Below are positions 7,811-17,240 of a stretch of DNA of 46,773 nucleotides, in pieces. A model generated the notes under the pieces. That model saw only the letters and a list, made by a program, of their open reading frames with translations, was not told the DNA's origin and did not search any database. Location of the stretch: positions 1 through 46,773 of the forward strand of contig JBMZBC010000013.1 of NCBI GenBank assembly GCA_049611965.1, given 5' to 3'. Within the stretch, counting starts at the first letter, position 1; the number at the start of each line of letters is the position of its first letter. This DNA is from UBA10364 sp049611965. GTDB taxonomy: Bacteria > Bacteroidota > Bacteroidia > Flavobacteriales > Schleiferiaceae. The position numbers and the translations under genes are program-made.

Positions 7811-9571
7811 ATGTCTCAGGTCGGCGGAAAAGCATTTGACTTTAAGCTCTTTCTAAAGGTAATGGCCTATGCCAGACCCTATAGAGTACTTTTTATTTTC
7901 GCTGTTTTCTTGACCATTGCCTTGGGTGGGTTAGGAACAGCTCGTCCTATCCTCATTCGCAGTGTTATTGATGATGCAATATTGATGAACAATGCGCCTG
8001 AGCTCATTCGCTTGATGCTTCTATTGGTCTCTTTACTGGTTATTGAAGCTCTTGGCCAATTCGGGTTCATGTATGCTGCCAATTGGCTTGGACAAAGTAT
8101 TATTAAGGACATCCGAATAGAACTCTACGATAAACTACAAACCTTTCGGTTGGGGTTTTACGACCGCACACCCATAGGTCAACTTGTAACTAGAGTAGTC
8201 TCCGATATTGAAACGATATCACAGATTTTCTCCCAAGGAATTTTAGTGATTTTTGGTGATTTGTTCCGCATTTTAGTGATGCTCGGTGCCATGTTCTTCT
8301 TCTTCAATCCAGTTCTGGTATTGGTGAGTTTAAGTGTGATTCCAGTACTATTTGTAGCTACTCGTTGGTTTCAACGAGGAATTAAAGGAGCGTTTCAAAA
8401 AGTACGGACGGAGGTGAGCAACCTAAACACTTTTGTTCAAGAACACTTAAGCGGTATGTCCGTAGTACAAGCCTTCGGACGCGAGGATCAGGAGATGAAT
8501 AAGTTCAAGGAAATTAACGACCGCCATCGCAAGGCAAACATTGAAAGTATTTTTTACTACGCACTGTTCTTTCCAATCATAGAAGTTCTTAGCGCCATGT
8601 CTATTGGTTTGGCCGTTTGGTACGGTGGTATGAATGCTGCAACAGGCGGTAGTGTAACGGTCGGAGAACTTACGGCAATGATCATTTTCATTGGCATGCT
8701 CTTTAGGCCTCTTCGTCAACTGGCAGACAGATTCAACACCTTACAGATGGGTATGGTAGCCTCGGAACGCGTCCTTAAACTGCTCGACAGCAATCATGAA
8801 ATTGAGCCCAACGGTACCTATGAAATAGAGAATCTGCAGGGTGAAATTGCCTTTAAAAACGTCCACTTTAGCTACAATCCGGATGAGCCTATCCTCAAAG
8901 ACGTGAGCTTCGAGGTGGCCCAAGGAGAAACAGTCGCTATCGTGGGTGCTACCGGGGCTGGAAAGAGTACCATCATTTCTGCGCTTATGGGATTTTACCC
9001 GTACAGCGATGGATCAATCACTATTGATGGGGTTGAGCTCAAGGACATTAATGTTCATGCCCTTCGTGAGCAGCTTGCCTTGGTGCTTCAGGATGTCTTT
9101 TTATTTTCGGACACTGTACGCGCCAATATCGTTCTTGGCGATGAGCACATTTCTGATAAGGTCCTACTCAAGGCTGCTGAAGCCATTGGAATATCGGAAT
9201 TTATAGCAGAGCTCCCAGAAGGTTTAGACTACAATGTACAGGAGCGCGGTGGTGTGCTCTCTGCAGGTCAGCGTCAGCTTCTTGCATTTTTAAGAGCATA
9301 TGTTACGAATCCAAAAGTGCTGATTCTCGATGAGGCCACTTCAAGCATTGATTCTCATACAGAAGAACTCATCCAACGCGCCCTGATAGCACTTACTAAG
9401 GATAGAACTTCAGTGATCATCGCCCACAGACTGTCGACCATACAGCACGCAGATCGCATCATTGTATTGGATAAGGGTAAGGTGATTGAAATGGGTAACC
9501 ACAGCGAACTCCTCGCGAAAGAAGGTGCTTACTTCAATCTTTACGAAAAGCAATTTGCCAGCGAGGTATAA
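7811..9571 (+). CDS. ABC exporter, fused permease-ATPase (MsbA-like)
   Basis: 586 residues. The N-terminal half (about 20-310) is a six-helix exporter-type transmembrane domain. The C-terminal half is the ATPase, with Walker A GATGAGKST (379-387), Q-loop Gln427, signature LSAGQ (483-487), Walker B VLILDEA (503-509) and H-loop His539. It probably works as a homodimer in the inner membrane. MsbA-like members flip lipid A precursors or export drugs; the substrate cannot be told from sequence. The gene directly follows truA. Its last codons (GAG GTA TAA) lie within the first copy of the 38-bp terminator repeat. Confidence 0.93.
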   Translation: MSQVGGKAFDFKLFLKVMAYARPYRVLFIFAVFLTIALGGLGTARPILIRSVIDDAILMNNAPELIRLMLLLVSLLVIEALGQFGFMYAANWLGQSIIKDIRIELYDKLQTFRLGFYDRTPIGQLVTRVVSDIETISQIFSQGILVIFGDLFRILVMLGAMFFFFNPVLVLVSLSVIPVLFVATRWFQRGIKGAFQKVRTEVSNLNTFVQEHLSGMSVVQAFGREDQEMNKFKEINDRHRKANIESIFYYALFFPIIEVLSAMSIGLAVWYGGMNAATGGSVTVGELTAMIIFIGMLFRPLRQLADRFNTLQMGMVASERVLKLLDSNHEIEPNGTYEIENLQGEIAFKNVHFSYNPDEPILKDVSFEVAQGETVAIVGATGAGKSTIISALMGFYPYSDGSITIDGVELKDINVHALREQLALVLQDVFLFSDTVRANIVLGDEHISDKVLLKAAEAIGISEFIAELPEGLDYNVQERGGVLSAGQRQLLAFLRAYVTNPKVLILDEATSSIDSHTEELIQRALIALTKDRTSVIIAHRLSTIQHADRIIVLDKGKVIEMGNHSELLAKEGAYFNLYEKQFASEV

Positions 9572-9601
9572 AAAAACCGGCGCCCATCGGGCGCCGGTTT
9601 T
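9564..9601. repeat. 38-bp direct repeat, copy 1
   Basis: Identical over 38 bp to 10224-10261, exactly 660 bp away. It starts in the last codons of the ABC exporter gene and covers nearly all of the terminator hairpin. The sequences on either side of the two copies differ. The two copies enclose the small outer-membrane protein gene at 9622-10200. Confidence 0.95.
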
Positions 9602-9603
9602 TT
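9571..9603. terminator. Bidirectional terminator between ABC exporter and OMP gene
   Basis: CCGGCGCCC / GGGCGCCGG stem with an ATC loop, flanked by six A and six T bases. It starts at the ABC exporter stop codon. Because the hairpin is symmetric with A and T tracts, it can also end transcription of the minus-strand gene whose stop is at 9622. Confidence 0.92.
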
Positions 9604-9621
9604 AATTCTGTTTGTAAACGT

Positions 9622-10200
9622 CTAGAATCTATATCCAATATTGATTCCCGAGCGTACATGAAAAGGTACGCCGTATATCAATGAAAGGGCAGATTCATAC
9701 GTATCTGTATGAGTGATGGTATTTACTGCATTGTATCCAGCACCTGCATAAACCCTAACAGTAATCCCATTTTCTAGGGCACCGTGCCAACCAAGGTTTA
9801 ATCCTACACCAAGGGCAGTTTGAGTAAAGTTTGCGGCAACTAAATTCAAATTATCATCTATTTCTTCCCAGCCAGAAGTAGCCATAGATTTAAATCGAGC
9901 ATAGGCACCGAGATACATACCTTCATTATCATCTCCAGAGTTGTCAAAATACATGATAAACTCAGGGCTCAATACGAATCCTGCAGCTGCAGCTAGAACG
10001 GTCGCATCATCAGAAGTAAGCTCATTGTTGATCAATCGCATTTCCAGGTTCACCGTTTTCATATCGTCCAAATGATACATACCCTCAAGCTTGAGTTGGC
10101 CATTTAATAAAGCACCTGTTCCTAGTGATACTTCTGCAGATTGTGCTTGTGCTCCCAATGTTCCCAATAGGAGTGAAGCGAGTAAAAAGATTTTTTTCAT
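9622..10200 (-). CDS. Small outer-membrane beta-barrel-like protein (cassette gene)
   Basis: 192 residues with a clear signal peptide (MKKIFLLASLLLGTLGAQAQ). The mature part alternates short beta strands typical of small outer-membrane barrels (VSLGTGALLNGQLKLEG, GLNLGWHGALENGITVRVYAG) and ends in IGYRF, a terminal aromatic as in barrel proteins. The family is not recognised. The gene sits between two identical 38-bp terminator copies. Three 60-base samples counted by hand inside it gave 24, 22 and 20 G+C, lower than a sample from the ABC gene (28 of 60). Both facts suggest it was inserted between the ABC exporter and rho genes. Confidence 0.75.
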   Translation of the reverse strand: MKKIFLLASLLLGTLGAQAQSAEVSLGTGALLNGQLKLEGMYHLDDMKTVNLEMRLINNELTSDDATVLAAAAGFVLSPEFIMYFDNSGDDNEGMYLGAYARFKSMATSGWEEIDDNLNLVAANFTQTALGVGLNLGWHGALENGITVRVYAGAGYNAVNTITHTDTYESALSLIYGVPFHVRSGINIGYRF

Positions 10201-10223
10201 CGTTTTAGGTTTTGTTTCCTATA

Positions 10224-10261
10224 AGGTATAAAAAAACCGGCGCCCATCGGGCGCCGGTTTT
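10224..10261. repeat. 38-bp direct repeat, copy 2
   Basis: Second identical copy of the terminator-containing repeat, 660 bp from the first. It contains the same seven bases (AGGTATA) that in copy 1 are the end of the ABC exporter coding sequence, although no gene ends here. Copy 2 therefore looks like the derived one. Confidence 0.95.
10231..10261. terminator. Terminator downstream of rho
   Basis: Same hairpin as at 9571-9603, with a T tract one to two bases shorter on the plus strand. On the minus strand it follows the rho stop (10285) and ends in a run of seven T, so it should terminate rho transcription. It also separates rho from the small OMP gene that starts at 10200, which therefore needs its own promoter within or very close to 10201-10284. 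Confidence 0.88.
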
Positions 10262-10284
10262 AAATATATCAAAATCGGCCCTAC

Positions 10285-11751
<1,467 letters not shown>

Positions 11752-11884
11752 GTGTGTGGGAATAATTGTAAAAGAAACCGATAGGTAGGTTTCCTTCGAT
11801 CATTGTTGTACAATAATAGTGAGTTTCGCAATATTGGGTGGGGTAAAGCCGATTTTTTTTCAACTTTGTTAAAATATTTAACCC

Positions 11885-12277
11885 ATGATTCAACGCATTC
11901 AAACGCTTTATTTATTTGCAGCTGCTATCCTGAGCGCATTGGCAGCATTTGTACTTCCTATGTACGTTTTAGAAGGTGCAACATTCGCTGCAACGGCCAA
12001 TGCATCAACCTTTGGCGGCTTCGGTGGCTCTATGGCTTTGTTCTCTGGGTCTATTCTTTTATACAACAATCGCAACCTGCAATTGCTTATCGTTCGCTTG
12101 GGCATGTTAGTCAGCCTCGTGGTCCTAGGCGCACTTATTTGGATCATTCAAGGCGAAGGTGGCTCAGCCTCATGGGGCGTTACAGTCCCGTTTGTCAATA
12201 TTGTATTGGCATTTTTGGCCTCAAAAGGCATACAGAAAGACGAGGCAAAGGTGCGCTCGCTAGATCGATTGCGTTAA
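11885..12277 (+). CDS. DUF4293 family membrane protein
   Basis: 130 residues with four hydrophobic segments. The start MIQRIQTLYLFAAAILSAL is the characteristic opening of DUF4293, a small integral membrane family found in Bacteroidota. Function unknown. The family often sits beside rho, as here, where it is divergent from rho. CAACTTTG at 11861-11868 is one base off the -7 consensus and would put initiation about 10 nt before the ATG. The last 4 bp overlap the end of the convergent HsdR-N gene. Confidence 0.88.
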   Translation: MIQRIQTLYLFAAAILSALAAFVLPMYVLEGATFAATANASTFGGFGGSMALFSGSILLYNNRNLQLLIVRLGMLVSLVVLGALIWIIQGEGGSASWGVTVPFVNIVLAFLASKGIQKDEAKVRSLDRLR

Positions 12278-12714
12278 ACTTTGGCAGGCAATTGCTCGAG
12301 CTGTCTGTTGTTTCTACAGTCCCAATAAAGGTTTTGTAAACCGTTGGTTAGCCAGATTAATGGCGCCCCAATGGTATTGTTGTAGTTGAACGCTTGATTG
12401 AAGGTTTTCTGACTCAGAGCTACTTCTGGAGCTTTACATTCAACAAGCACCTCAGGTTTTCCATTGGTGTTGGCGATGATATCGCTGCGCTTTGAATTGA
12501 ACCCTGTTTTTAAACCACTTTCAATTTGAAGGTGGTGAATACTGTATCCCAATGCGACCAAGTATTGAACTGCGTGCTGTCGTACCCATTCTTCGGGCGT
12601 ACATACCAACCATTTTTTGCGAACGGCATCAAAGATGAGCTCCTGACCCTCCACTTCTTTGAGTTGGATGCTTGCAGTTAATGCCTCAGGAAAATGCAAT
12701 GCCGCTCGTGCCAC
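12274..12714 (-). CDS. Orphan HsdR N-terminal (PD-(D/E)xK) nuclease-domain protein
   Basis: 146 residues, consisting only of the type I restriction HsdR N-terminal-like fold (HSDR_N_2). Candidate catalytic residues are Asp78 (KRSDII) and Glu92-x-Lys94 (VECKAP), with Glu41 or Glu42 in the TPEEWVRQ helix. There is no helicase part and no hsdM or hsdS gene nearby. These stand-alone proteins are widespread in Bacteroidota and their job is unknown; DNA repair is as likely as defence. It is the last gene of the helicase-acyltransferase run, overlapping the acyltransferase by one base (stop/start TAATG type). Confidence 0.85.
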   Translation of the reverse strand: MARAALHFPEALTASIQLKEVEGQELIFDAVRKKWLVCTPEEWVRQHAVQYLVALGYSIHHLQIESGLKTGFNSKRSDIIANTNGKPEVLVECKAPEVALSQKTFNQAFNYNNTIGAPLIWLTNGLQNLYWDCRNNRQLEQLPAKV

Positions 12715-13268
12715 TACTTCATGTTTGTATTAAACTTCTCCGGATACTTGCCCTGGATGTCTTTGTAAAAGGCGGTCAATTCCGCTTTGGTCTCCTCTAG
12801 GGTTGTCGGTGAAATGACCTTGGTAATACCGGCCTTTTTGTTTTTATAATCTACAAATCCGAGACTAATATCAACCCCTGCTTCTTTAGCGATGTAATAA
12901 AAGCCGCTTTTCCACTTCTCGGTATAACTTCGTGTACCTTCTGGGCTAATAATCAAATTAATGTCCTGTTCTTTCATAAGTTCCGCACTTGTCGCTACAA
13001 GATTAGAACGCTGCTCTCTATTCACGCCAATGGCCCCTAGCCAAGTGAAGAATCCAAAGAAATACCATTTGGTGTAGAAATCCTTGATGAGGAATTTCAT
13101 CGGCAGACGCATTTGCCAAAAGGTTCCTAGGGCGAGGAAGGTATCAAAGTTTGAGGTATGTGGAGCAGCGATAGTAACCGTATTCCTCGCCTTCTTTTTA
13201 ATCTCCTCAGGAGCAACAACCTTCCATCCAATGAGGCCTAGAATAATTCGACTAATGATGTATTTCAT
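12714..13268 (-). CDS. PlsC-like acyltransferase
   Basis: 184 residues of the glycerol-3-phosphate/lysophosphatidate acyltransferase superfamily. Motif I is HTSNFD (His37 and Asp42, the canonical HX4D) and motif III is PEGTRS (109-114). It probably acylates a lysophospholipid or related acceptor at the cytoplasmic membrane. It is shorter than E. coli PlsC and lacks an obvious long transmembrane N-terminus, so the exact acceptor is uncertain. It lies 18 bp after the helicase gene and overlaps the HsdR-N gene by one base. Confidence 0.88.
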   Translation of the reverse strand: MKYIISRIILGLIGWKVVAPEEIKKKARNTVTIAAPHTSNFDTFLALGTFWQMRLPMKFLIKDFYTKWYFFGFFTWLGAIGVNREQRSNLVATSAELMKEQDINLIISPEGTRSYTEKWKSGFYYIAKEAGVDISLGFVDYKNKKAGITKVISPTTLEETKAELTAFYKDIQGKYPEKFNTNMK

Positions 13269-13286
13269 GGTACTGTGATAAGGCCG

Positions 13287-14702
13287 CTAAGATACGTCAA
13301 ACCAATCCGGAGGGAATCCCAATAAAAAAGCTTTCTGAGAAGCCCTTGTTAATGCCGTGTAGAGCCATTTGTAATAGATTGGTGATGGCCCATCGGGCAG
13401 ATATGGATGTTCGATGATGACCTGCTCCCATTGGCCACCTTGACTTTTATGACAGGTGATCACGTAGCTGAACTTCACTTGTAGCGCATTGTAGTAGGGG
13501 TCGTTTTTGATGGCCTCGTAGATTTTTTTCTTAGAGCTGAGGTAGGAGAACTTCGCGAGCATTTGTTCGTACAATCCGTTGCTTTGCGCACTGCTCAGGG
13601 CAGGGCCTTCAGAACTTAGTGTGCTCAGATTGAGGATGACATCGATTGCATCTTCTTTGGGGTAGTCTACAAATACTACGGTGGCTTCGCAAAAAGTTAA
13701 TCCATAGCGCTCATGAACGTTCCTGATCGACCGCACTTCACCTATTTCTCCGTTGGCGATGAATCCCATTTTTGAGGTTTCGGGCAACCAGAAATAGTTA
13801 TTCCGGACTACCATGAATTGGTCCCCAGCACTAATTTGATCTTCTTGAAATTTGATTCGACCTCGAATGCCTTGGTTGTAGTTGTTGGCTTTTTTGTTGC
13901 TTCGTACAACCATGGTATTTCCTTCGCTTCTTGAAGCATAAAGCTGTTCAAAGATTTCCTGCAAGTGATATCCGTCCTCGACTTGGATAAAATCTTCTCC
14001 AGGAATCAGTTTTGGTGGCTCTGAAGAGTCCGATTCAATCAACTCTCGAAGCTGCGTTGCATTCTTTAAGATGTGACTGTCTAAAGCTTGACGAACGACC
14101 ATCCTAAGGGTGTGTTCCGTAGCATTAATCCCTGCGCCAATGAACCAATCTGAACTTAGTGCTGGACTCTGCGGCTGGCCAACCGGTGGAAGCTGGGCAG
14201 GATCACCTACCAAGACCAGTCCGTTAGAAGGATCTGAAAAGACATAGGTGAGCAAATCTTCAAGCAAGGAGTTGCCGCCCAAAGTGCTATCATTGTTTGT
14301 CGCCACTAGACCGGCTTCGTCCACTACGAAAGTGGTGTTCTTGTGGGGATTGTTGGACAATACAAAGTTGGCAACGCCGCCATTACTCACGCTAGGGCGG
14401 TATAGGCTACGGTGTATAGTAAAGGCATTTTTACCCGCTGCACCGCTCATTACTTTCGCTGCACGACCGGTGGGCGCCATCAATAAAATTTTTCTTTGGT
14501 GTTTCTTATGTGCCGCCACTACAGATCGCAGTACGGTTGTTTTTCCAGTACCCGCATACCCTTTGACAATGAGAACCTCCGGATGTATGCGCTTTACACT
14601 GAGGTACAGTGCCAGTTTTTTGAGCAAAACATCTTGATCCTCAGTGGGTTCGAATGGGAAGAAACCCTTTAAATCTGCGTATGTACTTTGCGGTGTAAGC
14701 AA
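13287..14702 (-). CDS. RecD-like superfamily 1B DNA helicase
   Basis: 471-residue ATPase. Walker A is GYAGTGKTT (48-56), Walker B VVDEAGLV (126-133), and motif III is VLVGDPAQLPPVG. The C-terminal UvrD_C_2-type part has SYVITCHKSQGGQW and YTALTRA (motif VI). These are features of RecD/Dda-type 5'-3' helicases, but the protein is far shorter than RecD2 and lacks RecB or RecC neighbours. A repair or replication role is likely. The reading frame opens at a TTG (14702-14700), because the next in-frame ATG would cut into the conserved domain; the start is therefore less certain. Confidence 0.88.
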   Translation of the reverse strand: MLTPQSTYADLKGFFPFEPTEDQDVLLKKLALYLSVKRIHPEVLIVKGYAGTGKTTVLRSVVAAHKKHQRKILLMAPTGRAAKVMSGAAGKNAFTIHRSLYRPSVSNGGVANFVLSNNPHKNTTFVVDEAGLVATNNDSTLGGNSLLEDLLTYVFSDPSNGLVLVGDPAQLPPVGQPQSPALSSDWFIGAGINATEHTLRMVVRQALDSHILKNATQLRELIESDSSEPPKLIPGEDFIQVEDGYHLQEIFEQLYASRSEGNTMVVRSNKKANNYNQGIRGRIKFQEDQISAGDQFMVVRNNYFWLPETSKMGFIANGEIGEVRSIRNVHERYGLTFCEATVVFVDYPKEDAIDVILNLSTLSSEGPALSSAQSNGLYEQMLAKFSYLSSKKKIYEAIKNDPYYNALQVKFSYVITCHKSQGGQWEQVIIEHPYLPDGPSPIYYKWLYTALTRASQKAFLLGFPPDWFDVS

Positions 14703-14715
14703 TGAAAAAATATTG

Positions 14716-14723
14716 TAGTTTTG
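14716..14723 (+). promoter_or_regulatory. Candidate -7 box for the pilin-like/DUF3822/rsmD operon
   Basis: TAGTTTTG matches TAnnTTTG exactly and lies 25 nt before the ATG at 14749. A possible -33 TTTG at 14687-14690 gives a somewhat long 25-nt spacer. It overlaps the upstream region of the divergent helicase gene. Confidence 0.42.
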
Positions 14724-14748
14724 AGGCGATTAATCCTGAACGATAACA

Positions 14749-15381
14749 ATGAATTCAAAGGTACAACTCGGAATTAAAGCAGTTCTAATCGTAACGTCAG
14801 TATTGCTGACCGTACGAATCTACCAAAGTATTATGCAACCTATCAACTTTCAACGTATTGAAAATACGAGATTGTGTGAGGTTACTGAACAATTAGAGAG
14901 CATTCGCGAAGCGCAACTTGCATACAAAAGCGAATTCGGTACATACTGTGCATCTATCGACGAGCTCGTAGGATTTGTAGACACTGGTTTCATTAGCATC
15001 ATCGAGCGTAAGGATACCTCTTTCATGTACTATGACAAAATTTACCAGAAGGACATGAATAAGGATTCTGTGATTATCCGTGTTCTAGGTCAGGAGTCAG
15101 TGAGCACGCAGTTGTTCGGTGAAGGTTTCATGGCTGAAACTTTGAGAAACATTTCGGGAACAGATTCAACATTTACTATGGATGCGTCTGAAATCAACAA
15201 GAATGGTGTGGATGTAGCTACGTTTGAAGTAAGCGCTCCTTACAAAGTTATTTTTGCTGATATTGCAGAGGAATACCCGCAGGCATACAAGAAAGTAGAG
15301 AACAACGCTTGGACAATCGGGTCGCTAACAGAACCAACCATCAGTGGTAACTACGAGAACACACGTTGTAAGACAGAATAA
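14749..15381 (+). CDS. Membrane-anchored pilin-like protein, unknown family
   Basis: 210 residues. One N-terminal membrane helix (about 8-27) is followed by an exported domain. Residues 40-80 (NTRLCEVTEQLESIREAQLAY...) look like the amphipathic first helix of pseudopilins such as GspG, ending in the EFGTYCASIDELVGF turn that resembles their YPTTxxGLxxL region. No prepilin peptidase cleavage motif (G-F-T-L-x-E) is seen, so the likeness may be only structural. It is the first gene of an operon with a DUF3822 protein and rsmD, and overlaps the next gene by 38 bp. Function unknown. Confidence 0.8.
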   Translation: MNSKVQLGIKAVLIVTSVLLTVRIYQSIMQPINFQRIENTRLCEVTEQLESIREAQLAYKSEFGTYCASIDELVGFVDTGFISIIERKDTSFMYYDKIYQKDMNKDSVIIRVLGQESVSTQLFGEGFMAETLRNISGTDSTFTMDASEINKNGVDVATFEVSAPYKVIFADIAEEYPQAYKKVENNAWTIGSLTEPTISGNYENTRCKTE

Positions 15382-16117
15382 TATTGATCCGGCTTTCGAA
15401 TCAGCGAAAGCGGAAAACTGCACATTGTCCATCCTGCGCCAGCAGGATGGACTTTCTTTTTTGGTTAAAAACACCAAATCCAATCAGTTGTATATGATTG
15501 GTTTCGTGCCCGCTGCGGAATTGACCGAGGACCCGTTTGAGGAGTTGTTGGCATCTTTCTCAGAGCTGCCGGGATCAATTATAAAGGCGCAAGAATTCGG
15601 ACAATCAGCACTTTTGCCGAAAGCTTTAGGAACAAAAGATAAAAAGTGGACCAAAACATTGCTAGGAAGCGAAGCAGATCGCGTTTTTTCTTCCGATTCC
15701 CTAGCGGTGGAAGTATATACCTTGACACACAATGCTCCAAAGGATGTAAAGCACAATTGGCTTGTTCAGATGGAGGTCCTTCCAAAGGCATCGGCACCGA
15801 GGTTATGGGTGAATCTTGAATCGACCACAGCTACCTACTTTGCAGCAGATGTTAAAGGTTACCAACTCGTCAATACACTTCCCACTTCTTCAAATGAAGA
15901 ACTATTGTACCACCTGGGCAATATTACTGAACAGCTGGGTTGGGACCGCGAAACTCTTACTGTAGAGGTATGTGGACTGAATCACCAAAAAGCATTGGCA
16001 TTTATAAAGCCCTATTTCAAGGTTGTAAAATCAATTAAAGCTGATAAGTATGTGACGCTTAGTTCAGCTATGAACAAGGTGGATATAGAATCTTACGGTC
16101 CTTTACTACGATTATGA
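15344..16117 (+). CDS. DUF3822 family protein
   Basis: 257 residues. The opening (NNIDPAFESAKAENCTLSIL) and the C-terminal half (YFAADVKGYQLVNTLPTSSNEELLYHLGNI) match the DUF3822 pattern. The repeated beta-beta-alpha layout is compatible with an actin-like ATPase fold of the PilM/FtsA sort; this is inference. No start ATG is in frame; the GTG at 15344 is the only reasonable start and makes a 38-bp overlap with the pilin-like gene. It ends with an ATGA overlap into rsmD. Function unknown. Confidence 0.85.
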   Translation: MVTTRTHVVRQNNIDPAFESAKAENCTLSILRQQDGLSFLVKNTKSNQLYMIGFVPAAELTEDPFEELLASFSELPGSIIKAQEFGQSALLPKALGTKDKKWTKTLLGSEADRVFSSDSLAVEVYTLTHNAPKDVKHNWLVQMEVLPKASAPRLWVNLESTTATYFAADVKGYQLVNTLPTSSNEELLYHLGNITEQLGWDRETLTVEVCGLNHQKALAFIKPYFKVVKSIKADKYVTLSSAMNKVDIESYGPLLRL

Positions 16118-16665
16118 GAATAGTTAGTGGAAAATGGCGCGGAAAGCGCATCACTGCTCCAAAGAACCTTCCTACTCGTCCTACAACCGACTTTGGGAAA
16201 GAGGCCCTTTTTAATATTCTCAATAACCGATACTACTTCGAGGATTTACGAGTACTTGACTTGTTTTCCGGAACAGGGAATATTTCTTATGAATTTGCAT
16301 CTCGTGGAACCGAAGAAATAGTGGCTGTAGACATGCATCGCGATTGCGTCAGATTCATTTCTAAAATAAACGAAGAATTAGGCGCCTCCATTCAGACGGT
16401 TCAATCCGATGCGCTCCAATGGGTGCGAAGGAACGCTACGCAATACGACATTGTTTTTGCAGACCCTCCCTATGAGTGGGAACACTACGAAGATTTAGCA
16501 AAGGGTATTATCTACCACAAGTTGTTGGCAGAAGGCGGTGAAGCAATCATTGAGCACAGCGACCAAACTGATTTAAGTCACCTCCCGGGATTCACCGAAC
16601 ACCGTAGATACGGTCACGTGAATTTCAGTTTCTTCTCGAATCCCGACGAAATCGAGAAAGACTAG
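16114..16665 (+). CDS. rsmD: 16S rRNA (guanine966-N2)-methyltransferase RsmD
   Basis: Methylates N2 of G966 in 16S rRNA using S-adenosylmethionine during 30S assembly. 183 residues, the usual size. It opens with MRIVSGKWRGKRI, typical of RsmD. The SAM-binding motif is VLDLFSGTGNI (47-57) and the catalytic motif IV is DPPY (117-120). It starts inside the stop of the DUF3822 gene (ATGA) and its end overlaps the convergent rdgB by 4 bp. Confidence 0.95.
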   Translation: MRIVSGKWRGKRITAPKNLPTRPTTDFGKEALFNILNNRYYFEDLRVLDLFSGTGNISYEFASRGTEEIVAVDMHRDCVRFISKINEELGASIQTVQSDALQWVRRNATQYDIVFADPPYEWEHYEDLAKGIIYHKLLAEGGEAIIEHSDQTDLSHLPGFTEHRRYGHVNFSFFSNPDEIEKD

Positions 16666-17231
16666 ATTAAAAACTCCACGAGCTTGGCAATAGCGCGACC
16701 GCGGTGGCTCATGCTGTTCTTCTTAGCATTGTCCATTTCAGCGAAACTCTGTCTGTAGCCCTCAGGGATAAAAATGGGATCGTACCCGAAACCTTGATGA
16801 CCGGATTTTTCTCTCGCGATTTTACCGCGTACAATACCTTCAAATACGTGTTCTTTGCCGTCTATAATGAGAGCAACGGCAGTACGGAATTGAGCCGAGC
16901 GATTTTCTTTTCCCTCAAGTTCGCTAAGCACTTTTGCCATATTCTGTTCAGGATCTTTGGAAGATCCCGCATAACGGGCACTGTAAACGCCCGGGGCACC
17001 ATTTAATGCGTCAATTTCTAATCCAGTATCGTCCGAAAAACAGGCCAGCCCGTATTTGTTCCAAACGGTTCTGGCTTTTACCAAAGCATTGCCTTGCAGC
17101 GTTGGTTCGTTTTCAGGAATGTCCTCGAGGTCATCGAGTTCACTCAGACCAATAACTTCGTACTTGTGTCCAATTAATTCCTTAACCTCTCGTAACTTAC
17201 CCGCATTGTGGGTTGCAAATACCAATTTCAT
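16662..17231 (-). CDS. rdgB: dITP/XTP pyrophosphatase (RdgB/HAM1 family)
   Basis: Hydrolyses non-canonical purine nucleoside triphosphates (ITP, dITP, XTP) to monophosphates, keeping them out of DNA and RNA. The protein opens with MKLVFATHNAGKLREVKEL, has the FSDDTGLEIDALNGAPGVYSAR substrate/metal region (catalytic Asp in SDDTG), and ends with SHRGRAIAKL. The frame extends to a GTG at 17237, but the ATG at 17231 matches the usual N-terminus (189 residues). It is divergent from the DASS transporter with 9 bp between starts, and 4 bp overlap rsmD. Confidence 0.95.
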   Translation of the reverse strand: MKLVFATHNAGKLREVKELIGHKYEVIGLSELDDLEDIPENEPTLQGNALVKARTVWNKYGLACFSDDTGLEIDALNGAPGVYSARYAGSSKDPEQNMAKVLSELEGKENRSAQFRTAVALIIDGKEHVFEGIVRGKIAREKSGHQGFGYDPIFIPEGYRQSFAEMDNAKKNSMSHRGRAIAKLVEFLI

Positions 17232-17240
17232 ACGCACTCA

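Noticed and set aside
11803..12339. 178-codon plus-strand frame across the DUF4293 gene
   Set aside because: Another frame of the DUF4293 gene; its protein is rich in Cys, Arg and Ser and has no family likeness, while DUF4293 itself is recognisable.
12274..12714. A type I restriction-modification system
   Set aside because: Only the HsdR N-terminal domain is present; no hsdM, hsdS or motor domain is in the window.
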